Below are positions 11,201-21,803 of a stretch of 64,000 nt of DNA, piece by piece (positions within the stretch are counted from its first letter, which is position 1; each line of letters begins with the position of its first letter). A model generated the notes under the pieces. The model saw only the letters and a program-made list of their open reading frames with translations. It was not told where the DNA came from and searched no databases. Source of the stretch: Gymnopilus junonius (Eukaryota > Basidiomycota > Agaricomycetes > Agaricales > Galerinaceae). Where the stretch lies: NCBI GenBank assembly GCA_015501075.1, contig JADNYJ010000045.1, positions 185,815 to 249,814 on the forward strand, given 5' to 3'. A program made the position numbers and the translations under genes.

Positions 11201-14200
11201 GTACTGGCATTGGGGTTTTATCTTTATCGTCCTCCTTCACGTCTTTCGGAGGCACACTGGGCGTTTCCACCTGCATATCATCACTAGTCCCACTAGAATA
11301 CGACACCTGCCCCCGGCCTTCTTTAAAAGGCGACATAGGCGTAGGCGGCAGACGAGGAGGATGAAGCGCAGTAGGAGTCAACGGTTCAGGTCTAGGGGTA
11401 TTCCTCCCTGACCTTGACCCTGAAGACGACGCCAAAGCTTCAACGTCGTGGTCACGATCGAACATATCATACGCCTCATCCGTGGAAGGTATCTCGGCAA
11501 AGCCTTTTGATGAATCGAAAATGCCGAGCTGATTCTGCATTGAGGAGGAGAACTTGTTCCTACAACCATTCAACGATTCATAATTAGTAAAAGCAACATT
11601 CAGAGATGGAAACAAGGAAAGAGAACGAATAAACTTACAATCTTATCAACATGATCCGCCACGCCCTCCCACCACTTCCGAATCTCCCGCCTAAGAGTTT
11701 TCTTCCCATCTCCCTCCCCCTCCTTCTTCGCCTCTTCGCCATCGCCATCTCCCCCCTCCTTTGTTCCCTCCTTGTTCTCAACCCCATTACCCCGCCTCTC
11801 TGCACTTGGAGGAGGCATCAGCGGAGGAGGCGGCGGCGGCGAAGTAGACAAGACAGCAGCGCTCTTGGCACCACCACTACCACCACCAGCCCAGCCAAGA
11901 GCCAGAACCACCAATCTGCAACCTCGGCACCCTGAGCTCAAAAATATCCTCCACAGGGGACAGTGCAACCGTCAGCTCTGCCCTTGAATTTGAACTGACT
12001 GAAGTTGAGTTGATTTTGGATTTGATTTGGACGCGACAAGGAGAAATGGCGGATGATATTAACCGCGAGGGTAGTAAGCTTAAGCTTGACGTGGGTCGCC
12101 CCAAATGATACGGCACGGCTCTGGCTCTGGCTCGCTGCACAGGAGCTTTTGGAGTGAAAGTAGTTGAAGCATTTGAATTTATTCGAATTTGAACTCGGAC
12201 CCAACTGCGCATCTGAAGAAGAAAAAGAAATAGCGGTGGGGGTAGTGATACTGCCCTTTTTGTGCTTGAAGTTGTCGGACACCCCATTATTATTATATTA
12301 CCACAACCGGCGTCGTATGTTCACACAACAAAGGGGTGAGCACGCATAAGCCGGGGAGTAAATCAACAATTCGAGGAACTTGGCGTAGGAGAGGAGACTA
12401 GATGGATGATGGATGAACATGTCAGTTTATGATTGAAGACCAAAGAAAGGGAGGAAGAGAGGGAGGACAGCGGAAAAGGAAAAAAAGGGGGAAAAAAAAC
12501 TTACACGTCCCATCACTCATCTTCACTCTCTTCGAAGTCTTGGCGCATACCGCACACGAGGACCACATCCAAATCGCCTCCTCCTCCTCCTCCTCCTCCT
12601 CCTCTTTTTCATTCCCTTCCTCCTCCTCCTCCTTCTGCTCCCCCTCCCCCCCACTACCTCTCAAACCCTTAACCCCCTCAACCCCCTCGTCCCCCTCCCC
12701 AACCCTTAAAACAATCCTCACACCATCATGTATAACCCTCACCTCATGCCTCCCCACTTCAAACGCACACCCCGGCACCTCACACGCGTCTTTGCTCTTT
12801 TTTATGTACGCCGTGACCCACTCGCCTAGGCGCGTGTCGTGATCACGGTCGTGGTCTCCACTTTTACCACCAGAACCAGACCAGAACCAGCGGAGGAAAG
12901 GGGAAGAGAGAACTGGTAATACGGGTACGTCACCCAGCGCGGTTTGGCACATGGTGACAGGCCCGATGCGGGGAGGTTGGAGGGTGTGGGGAGGTGTGAG
13001 GAGGGACTGATGGTGGGACTAGACGAAGAAGAAGAAGAAAGAGATGAAAATGAAGAGGTAGTGGTGGTGGCGGTAGTGGTGTTAGGATCAGATGAGGAGG
13101 TACTAGCCGTGATAGTCATAGGAATAGCAGTCGTAGGCGCAATAGCTGTAGTAGCTGTAACAGCTGAATTGGCGCTCGTGCTGGAAGTAGCAGCGGCGTT
13201 AAACGCAGACGACCCTTCCCCTTGCTCTTGTTCTTCCTTGCTCTTCGAAATTGTCGAGCTGACTGCCGCCGAGCCTGATTTTGATCCTGAGCTTGACCCG
13301 GAGGATAAACTCGCATTGACGTTCGAGTTGTTGGTAGAGTTGACACTGACATTGGCATTCGAATTTGAATTGCTGTCGAGGGAAGAAGAAGAAGAAGAAG
13401 AAGACGAGTCCTCCTTCGCCTTCTCATTCTCATTCTCCTTCCTCACCTCCTTCTGCTTCCCTCCAATCTGCTCTTTCTGCTTTCCCCCCTTCCCCCCATT
13501 TTGCACACGAGGCACATGCGTACTAACCAACACCGAAATCTCCTGCTGCCTCGCAAACCCCAAGATACCCCACATCCCACTTCCCGCTCGTTGTCTCTGT
13601 CTCTGTCCCTGTCCTTATCTCTAGAGTCTTTATCTCTAGACCCTTGTCCTTGGATCCCTCCCCAACTCCCTGTCCTTATCCCCCCTCCCAAACTCCCACC
13701 CAAGTAAACTACCCAACGCGACTCTCTCGTCGCCTCTTAGTCTCTTCCTTGTATACAGCTGTTGCTGCTGCTGGAGCCCCTCCTTCCTCGCAAGATCCAC
13801 CAAAAGCCTAGGCAGAGGCAGCACAACGCCCACAGACGTACTCAACACCCCCCTCCCCTCCTCGATCCTCATCAGTGCGGTCGTGAACGGCTGCGTTTGA
13901 GCTTCTCCATATCCATATCCATGTGTATGCTGAGGTACGGAAGAAGGACGCAAATAATCATTGCATTATTACTCGCAGTGGGTGCAATCGAAGAAGAAGG
14001 ACGGGATGAGAGGGACGACCAGGAGAAGCGAGGCGGACGAAGTACGTTTGCGGAACGATAATCCCTCTCCAATACCCCGCTCCCGCCCATGCCTATGAAA
14101 GACCTCGAGAACCGGTTCATCCTCAGCCCGTCGAATGATTTCCTGGACGGCGGGGAAGCGGAGGCGGAGGGGTCAGCTATTCTCTGTGCTTGCATTTGAG

Positions 14201-15390
14201 AAGGGAACGACGATGGAGCCAGAGACAACGACAACGGCCCATCGACACGCACAGGCACAGGCGCAGGCATTGATGTAGCACTAGCAGAATGCGCCGCGAG
14301 AGGAACAGAGGGCGTGATACCCAAATCCAACGAGCCCCTCGCCCTAGTAGGAATAGGACTCTGAATCGTCTGCGCGCGCGGCCCAAACGAGCGCTTCGCG
14401 AAAAAGTGGGTCACACTGGACGGGATGATTGAAGTGCGGCGCGTAGGGCGGGTGGGGGTCTTCAAGTCCTCTTCAGACTTTGGAGGGGCCTGCAGCTGTA
14501 AAGGAGCGGAAGGACGAGAAGGAGGTGGCAGGACTTTGGCCTTGATCTTGAGTTCCACACCGCTATCGGCTAGGAAGTGCTGTTCGAGCACGAGGGAGAG
14601 GTGGATGTATATCGCGAGCCGGAGGATTTTGGTGAGGACTACATGTTGGGCGGGCGAGGTGACGCCTTTGAATGTGAATGTCCCGCCTACGAGGCGGAGG
14701 TCGGTGGCTAGAGAGTGCCTGCGTGAAATTAAAGTGAGTAGATGGTACATGAAATCATTCGCATACCGTCTACATCATCCAGCCCAAACAGAACACTTCA
14801 CTCTGCAGCACGAAACTGCCCGGGGTGAACACACATGCAATATTCGCCGGGACGATATCGAACCCGCTGTCTTCTGTAGGGAGGGCCGTCGGACTGCCGT
14901 GTGGCGCGATGCATAGCACGAGATGGCCGCCTTTCCGTCGCTGGCAGGACGCACAGCGAGGGTGCGCAGGAGTTTCAGAGGCGACACGGGTTCTTCTGGG
15001 AGCGGCTTGTTCTGCTGCGAATCGCTCTGTCTTTTTCCTTTCCTTTTCTTTGCCCTTGCCCTTCTCCTCTTGTCTGCTTCTATCGGACACCTTTAGCGCT
15101 ATTTCCTCCCCTCTTCTCACACGCCCCAACCACCCTTCCCTCCCCAATGCATACCCCATCCCATCCAGCGCCTCCTCAACCACCCACGCCCATCCTTCTA
15201 GATCTCGGCGTCCCCCAACATCATGATCACGCTCATGTTCATGTTCAGAGACAATCGCGTCCGCAAGAAAATACCGAATGAGCCTCCCGCGATGGTCCCG
15301 CGCGTCGAGGGATAATGTCGATTGGAGGGTCGGATTTGGACTTGGATTCGGAAGAGCGGGTAATGGCTTTCGAGCGTGATGAGCAGCCAT
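8213..15390 (-). CDS. FAB1: 1-phosphatidylinositol-3-phosphate 5-kinase Fab1/PIKfyve
   Basis: This kinase converts PI3P to PI(3,5)P2 on endosome and vacuole membranes. The C-terminal PIPK domain is near complete: HVKYDWTIGKRLKFSC, FIIKTLVNAWNVADL with the ATP-binding lysine, LAPSYFRYMDSTASRATVLA, TFDLKGIQGRKV, SNIMDYS, and VDTIGSYTIAKTLEYKAKQG of the activation loop. The last exon (8283-8213) follows an intron at 8284-8345 and ends DPNLLPGVL. Upstream come the chaperonin-like (CCT) region (LVLEQHFLADSGVELK, RLGEWVTAYIKKSKDAC, WMWSSCAVC, VEDIFELRVPRLQ, LRREIRKWWEGVADHVDKI) and the linker GCHAVPGCDVIVREDDWGS. I chose the ATG at 15390 because the frame opens there; only one CxxC is seen and no FYVE zinc finger. 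Long Ser/Pro/Gln-rich inserts split the CCT part. Two or three frame joins inside these inserts (for example 9580-9660) could not be resolved as introns, so the exact protein is uncertain. Confidence 0.85.
12577..12606. repeat. (TCC/GGA)n microsatellite inside the Fab1 gene
   Basis: About ten near-perfect CCT triplets. Read on the coding (minus) strand they encode a Glu run in the insert before WMWSSCAVC. A related GAA run at 13381-13402 encodes a Ser run in the same gene. Confidence 0.7.
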
Positions 15391-15739
15391 GGCGCGTAAT
15401 GCTGCTAGTGTAGTTGTCGATAAGGTTGCATTACGCTACTGACATAGGAGGCGGTTGCATGCGTATGATATCACCAACTGCGCCTGTCAGTTTGATGTCA
15501 CGATTCTTTCGGGACGTAACGGTGAATCGCCAATCCCCGATTGGTCCGCTAGCCGCCCGGGGCACCTAAAATGGTGCATCGAGTCCGAACTTGCTCCGAA
15601 CGCCATCTCGCTCGCACCAACAACCCTTTTTTTACAAATGAAATCCCTGCAATAAAGTCGCTGCTAACACCATTCCAATTATCTCGGTCCTTTGGCATTG
15701 CCTTTGGAAGGACTCTATCCATTTCAAATAGGCCTCCCC
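15391..15739. other. Intergenic between Fab1 start and F-box pseudogene
   Basis: This is the promoter side of Fab1 and the 5' side of a plus-strand F-box relic. No TATA box or motif stands out. Confidence 0.4.
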
Positions 15740-17047
15740 TTCCCCCTTCTTTCCGTATGCTCTCGCTTCCGTCTGCCACTATCGGGAGGGCATACTTTCG
15801 TCCATGCCTGCATCCTGGGCATGGGTGGTTATCTTCCTCGATCGTTTGGATCCTACATATGTTGATAAGGCTAGGATATATCTCAATTGGTCTGAAAATC
15901 TGCCCATCCACGTCTTTATTACCTGTAGAACCCAAGGCCAACCAGCGACTAATCAGGATATAAAACTTGCTACAGGGTTTGAAACCGAAGCTGTTTATGC
16001 CTTTTTGGAAATTTTGATGTCCCGTTTTCACCACTGCAAAACACTTCATATTGACATGTCCTTCAGCACATCACTCCATATTCTTCTAAGACGCCTACCC
16101 TCTCAAACTCCCGTTTTTGAATACCTTTCATTCAAGTGTGATCGGGATCTGAACCGACGCATAATTTCCTGTCTACCCCATTAGAATTCGTCAATATTGC
16201 TCCAGATGCACCCACATTCGAGTTCAGATCTCGCCTGAAAACTTTGACAATGGACGCCATCACTGAAGGACGCGGAATTCCCTGGTTCTTCGACCCTTCT
16301 GGCTTAAAGCAAATTGTCCATCCTGAACTACTCACCTATGCCTCATCATCACTCTACATTTGTCTTCGACGATGACCCTCACATCTGCGATGGATGTAGT
16401 CTTCCACTGTACCCAGTTCCCGGCACACTTGAATCATGTCCTAACATCAACGATGTCCTTTTTGATTCCATTTCATTCGCCATCGACCCACTGAATACCA
16501 GCAAAGATATGTTCGACCCACCCAAACTCTTGACTATCACCATGCGGAACATGGACCCAGCCGCAATCCAAGAGACATTCAGAGTCGCCTACCAGGTCAC
16601 TTCACTTGTCATACATAATCATCCCCTGCCCCGGTCTCAACTCCATATCCCATACGATCATCCGAGTTCTCACTCTGTGATTCGTACCTGGTCGATCTCG
16701 AAAATGATTTCGACGCGTATAGGCTTCCTCGAAGAATGAGAATGCGAGATTCTATTCGTCTCCTGCTGCCCCAGCTTCTCCGACACCGTCTTGGATGCAC
16801 TGGCAATACAGAAGGTACAATCACGATGGACACCCCCATTTTCCTTGGTGCACTTCTCTAACGAATTCTATTTGGACATGCCACTTTATTGATTTCGATT
16901 CTAATCCTCCATACACCGTCAGCGCGCTTAAGAGGTTCACCGCTCCGACGATCCTCTGGGCGTACTCCTGCGCTGCTTCCGGATGACGAGGCATGGTTCC
17001 GCTCTCACCTTATCGAGTTCCAGTGGGGAGGGGAGGGCGATATTTGA
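15740..17047 (+). pseudogene. F-box/LRR-type protein pseudogene
   Basis: The fragments read in order like the C-terminal two-thirds of basidiomycete F-box proteins: LDRLDPTYVDKARIYLNWS, AVYAFLEILMSRFHHCKTLH, PLEFVNIAPDAPTFEFRSRL, AIDPLNTSKDMFDPPKLLTI, FVSCCPSFSDTVLDALA and LPDDEAWFRSHLIEFQW, ending TGA at 17045-17047. The frame shifts near 16360 and 16725. In one frame a TGA at 16737-16739 stands where the related fragment at 2996-3231 has Trp. No F-box is visible at the 5' end. A transposon-like element begins about 300 bp downstream. Confidence 0.65.
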
Positions 17048-17340
17048 GATTACTCGATCTTTGAAATTTAGAGAATGTATCATCTAGTAGAAGCTTCCTA
17101 AACTGAATTCTTGATTCCACTCCAAACTGGTTCACTGAAAGTGAAATCCTAGGCATGGAAAGAGTTACAGGCTTACAGACAGGCATGGCTTCTTCTCGCT
17201 TTGTGGAGTTCCAGTCGTGCGTCCGTTGGGGATTAGAGTATTTGGAAAATTTTACATCTAACTGTGGTAACAACAATTCATAAGACTGTTCTTAGCAGAC
17301 ATTTCTTCCTTTCCTTCTTTCTGTCTGATTGAGCTTTGAG

Positions 17341-17696
17341 AATACTGTACCAAACCGACCGACTCTTCAGCGGGGTGACGCGTGACACGTTTCGGCCATC
17401 TCTTCGGCTCTTCGGGGGTGCCTGGGACACGTGACGAAGAGGCAAAACTCTTCGACTGGTTGCAAATCATGGTGGATGGTTTGAAATTGATAAATTTTGT
17501 CGCTGTCATTTGTATACAACACTACACAGGTAGAGGGAGAAAAATTTCGAGTTTTTTTTACCATTTTTGGCTGTTCTTTTTTTGGCCTGTCACCCTCTTC
17601 GGAGCCCTCAGTGACGCGTGACAAACAGGGAAATCTCTTCTCTTCGGCCGGCTTTGTGACGCGTGACCGAAGAGTCGGTCGGTTTAGTACAGTATT
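17341..17696. mobile_element. MITE-like element with 28-bp terminal inverted repeats
   Basis: The left end aatactgtaccaaaccgacc (17341 onward) continues to gactcttc. It matches the reverse complement of the right end (17669-17696) at 27 of 28 positions. If TA is the target duplication, the element starts CTGTACCAAACC, which would suit a Tc1/mariner-derived MITE. The 356-bp unit has no coding potential. It contains TGACGCGTGAC or closely similar motifs near both ends and in the middle, all on the same palindromic theme. Confidence 0.75.
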
Positions 17697-17732
17697 TGTT
17701 TTTCTGACAAATAGCAGCTTTCATAATTATTA

Positions 17733-18426
17733 GGGGTGCTCACGGTAGCGTTTTTCGGCCAATTTTGGCTTGTTTTTCATTTCAATTTTCGTTCGTTTTT
17801 ACTGCCAGGAAAGAAAAGTTGGCGATAAAATTGAACGAAAATTGAAATGAAAAATCAGCCAAAATCGGCTACTGTGAACCATATCCTAGTTTCATTCCGC
17901 AAAATTGAACCAAAAACGCGTAAAAATTGAAATTGAGGGTTGTCCGGCATAGCGGCAGCCTTATGACTCCGCTCGGACGCGTGCCCGTACTTGATCTATA
18001 GATTGTAGATAACAGCTCATGCCCTACATCTTTACTTCCCTCTACTACGTACCGACACCTTCGCGTGTACATCATGCCTGCCGTTATCAAGCGTAAAAGG
18101 TGACTGAATGAGATCGGCGACCATCACCGCGAAGTCCAGCGAGCTAGGCTCAAAGAGGCCCTCCACTCTGATGACTCAAGCATCTCCAAGCATCTAACGC
18201 ACAGACATCAACAGAATCGTCGGAGTCCGAAATGCGGCAGTGAAAAACGAGATGAGAATTGGAATCAAAAATAGGAAAGTCATGAAAAACGAGTCGCGAG
18301 GTCGTTTTTCGAGAATTGACATTTTTCACGTCGTTTTTGAGCTCGTTTCTCGTCTTTTTTTTTTTTCGAAAATTGAAACGGAAAATTGATTGAAAACCGA
18401 ACGAAAAACGCTACCGTGAACAGCAC
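17733..18426. mobile_element. PIF/Harbinger-like MITE, 694 bp, TTA target duplication
   Basis: The left end GGGGTGCTCACGGTAGCG and the reverse complement of the right end GTGCTGTTCACGGTAGCG share the CACGGTAGCGTTTTTCG core. TTA lies on both sides (17730-17732 and 18427-18429), the usual 3-bp duplication of PIF/Harbinger elements. The left 150 bp fold back on themselves: about 17743-17800 pairs with 17820-17880. The remaining interior has no transposase. A short open stretch after an ATG near 18074 (MPAVIKRKR) is broken at once. Superfamily assignment is inference from ends and duplication. Confidence 0.7.
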
Positions 18427-18429
18427 TTA

Positions 18430-21400
18430 TATACTGGCCATCATTTTTCATTTTCTCTCACTTGAAGATAGGTGGGCATTCAGAACATGCTTTTTCACAA
18501 AAATAACCTCCAACCACACGCAACACTGCAGGACACTCAGCATCATTCCTTAATCTACGCGTAACGTAAAACTGGGCTGGCTTCCTCTACCTATACCGAA
18601 GATCTTATATTTAGACAGACGGACTTGAGACGGGCTTTTGGGAGTTGCTAGCAATGCCCTTACGGCCAATCAATGTCGTAGGATAGCTGTGTAAGGATTC
18701 ATTATTCAATCTTGTACATACTGAGTAGTGAAACTCCACTGGATGTCCTACTAGTAGGCGAAGATTAACATTGGACAATGACTACTGCAGGCATGCACAT
18801 GAGAATCGAGTCGATCAGGTTGACTTGGCCTGTCTTCTTGACAAGTTTCTGAAAGTCCTGGATTCTGCAAAGTTGGAGATGAACTGCAGATTTACTCTAG
18901 AACGAGTAGAAGGGGGAACCAAGAGCGGTCTGAGAATACCTCGCTGGAAATGCGGCGCGCGGCATTCGATTTATGCGATACTTATCTTCAAGCCTGTCCT
19001 GTTCAAGCTAAATTTATCCATCCATTCGGAAGCATGCGACGAAGCGGGAACATCATCAAGTCAATGTCATGGGAGGAAATGAATTACATGGGAAACCTGG
19101 GGAAACGCCCCGCAAATTGACAGAAAACCACCGACGCAGGCAACCATTCTAAGCCGAATATGATATGAGCTGAGACAGCGCGTTAACGACAAGTTGCGCC
19201 ACTGCACGCCGTGGACGATAACCGGAGTTTGGACCCACAACGCCAGCCGACCGACTTACTGCCGATATCTATTAGACGCTCGAGGTTGTGATACTCAGTG
19301 ACAGATGGACAGTGGTGATATTGAAGAAAAGCAGAGGGAGTATTTAGGATGCCTACTTTAGAGGGGTAGATTCTGATCCCAGGCTTGCCCACCATCTGGC
19401 ACTCACTCTCGCACCTGACATACCTCGGACCTTCTCAGGCGTCGAAGATCGTGAATAAAGCAGCTTCATTGTGTTCCACGTTCACAGGTATTCCATAGTT
19501 TGAATTGAAATTCTAACTATCGGCTCAGCCTTGATCCTCTGATCGTAGTAGGCATAAAATGGTTAGTCACCGGAGATGCATTCCTCAATGCACAAATTTT
19601 ACCGTCTTTCAAAACAAAGAGAGTCAGATATTAATGAGAAGAACCACCTGTACAGAAATACTTAGAGTTACGCCTTCGCACAAGAAGTGCTGCTTGTCTT
19701 ACTTTCAAGCTTCCTCTGCTTAAGGTTGCCACTCAGATTTCGTCGTGCACGAGAAGGCCGTGTTTCATAGGCTACGCTAAGAAGTTACTCCTTCTAGATA
19801 TCAATTTAGTCCTAACCGATAATTGTTAGTGCGAATTTCGGACCCATTTCGATGTTGAGATGAAAGCGTTCCATAGAGTTTACATCCCAGGTCAGAGCGC
19901 TGTCTTGTCTTGAGAATCGAAGACGTTGATGAAAGTATGTAGAGACAATTAGGTACTTACCAAGGCTCGATGTCTCCTTTGTACTCCCAATCATAAACTC
20001 CATTCAGGAAGATAGTATGTGTTGGAGTCAGACCCGTGGCCAAAAAGCTGGGCGTCGGCAGTCGTTCATGTGATGAAGATTGGAGGAAAGAAGGATCCGT
20101 CCGTGGCACTGAACCCTCCTCCAATTGCTGCGTTCTCATATTTTTTAAACGTGGAACCCTCTTAAAATAAAGAAAAACGTATCATGGGGTCTACTTACTT
20201 TCAAGAATACAACCGGCCTGCCTTCCGGTGTGGCAGACCTTCTTCGCTGTGGCTGAGAATGAGAGATTCTGCATACTACGTTCCCTCCAGAGGAATTTAA
20301 ACCGAGATTTTATGACTTTATGACATTCTTCGCTCCTTTCTCTGGCAGTAAGACTTGGCTTGAAGAGACAAGGGGGGAGCGGAACTAGTGTGAGACTCTA
20401 TTTTTAGTCCGATGGGCAAGGACCAAAATAAGATCAAATAGAAAAATTCAGAATTTGCAATGCATTTTCTCTGGAGTCTCTCTGTCACGACTCGTGCCGA
20501 TCTAGCATGCTCCTGGGTATTTCTCCTCCTTCTGGGCTCTAACTCTCCGATCGCTTTGACTCGTGAACGAAGTTGAAGTAGACGCTTCCCATCAGACTTC
20601 TGGAGATAGTGACTGGTCTCATGTCTCTTGCTTGTCGACCTGATGCGTGTCGAATGGAGACGCTTTGACGTGTACAGATATACCAGAGCTGCTGCGTTCT
20701 TAGGAAAAAGGAACACGCCCAGGGCGCATCCTTGCCTATCATTATCTTCTTATTTCCTCGTCGACTCCAACTAGAATACAATTCCCAGCTGACTCATGTA
20801 GCATTCCCTTCTGAAAGGATCGGCTTCCTATTTCTCTGGCTCCTCTTTATCGAGCGGTCCTGGCTAATGTCAGATAGATCATCAAAACTCTCTTTAATTT
20901 ACTTTTCTTCCCAGGAACACGGAAATTCCAATTTGCCATTCATGTTCTCTTTCGTCACAACGGAGCCAAGAATAACGCATAGTGGTCATTGGAACACGCC
21001 CCCCACAGCTGAGGTTGTGCAAAAGAGCTTCCATCATATTCACTGCTAGAAGCCTGTGGCATGTGAACTGGTCATCTTTCGTCTTTGCGAGACCCGAGCT
21101 CCGTTCTCTGACCTTGTTGGGCCATATATTTCCAAACGCTAGGCGTAAGTGCGGCAAGGACTACCAAATGTTGGATGACTGCAAACAGTATCTTATAGGA
21201 ATAATGTCTCGGCAGGATTTCTGTAGCAACTTATGCCGTGAAGCGTTCACACATCCCAAAGATGGACCATCGTTCTTTGCCATGTTCTCGCCGCATCGTG
21301 ACGTCGCTTTCGAAGAGTCCAAATTTGTACTCTTTCTCCTCCTACCCCACACAATCAATAATGATACTATAAACCAAGTTCTTATCATTCCACGCTTATT

Positions 21401-21803
21401 TCAAAGTCTTGGGTCAGCTGTTCCTTGTATATCAAAGCTTCCTTGCCGTCTTTCCCGACTATCTTGTGGCGTTCTCCCATAATGCTATGCATTAGAAGGT
21501 CTTAACGAACTAGTTCTATACCCTGAATCTAAATTCGGACTCATTGGGCATCAAAATCGCTATGGAGTCAACGATATTCGGTATCTACTGCCCTCCTTTA
21601 TTCACACTATCATTGTCATCTGACAAGATAACGGCTTTCATGCGACTCTATTCCACCCCCGCAGCATGGACTATTCCCTCGGATTCATTATTCTCTCTAC
21701 GTATATAAGACTCAGAAAGAGGTATTTTCGTCCGACGTGAACTACACTCAGTTCATTCTCTCATATTTGATTTGAATTTTGCTTGTTAACAGCCGTTTTT
21801 GAA
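18430..21803. other. 3.4-kb stretch without a supportable gene
   Basis: Several frames of 60-166 codons exist on both strands (for example 20982-21482 plus and 20318-20716 minus) but none shows a motif I know. A possible two-exon minus-strand gene around 20139-19812 (ending GVYDWEYKGDIEPW, a gtaagt donor at 19960-19965, then a short exon) is the best candidate and remains weak. The last 120 bp carry the alcohol oxidase promoter, with a TATA-like gtatataaga at about 21700-21710. Confidence 0.4.

Noticed and set aside
9522..14061. Long plus-strand frames opposite Fab1 (for example 9522-10196, 12429-12842, 12944-13624)
   Set aside because: They are made of repetitive Ser/Pro, Arg or Val/Ala codons mirrored from low-complexity inserts of the real minus-strand gene and show no domain.
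20982..21482. Plus-strand frame of 166 codons in the gene-poor stretch
   Set aside because: No recognisable motif, no supporting exon structure, and sequence composition like its non-coding surroundings.
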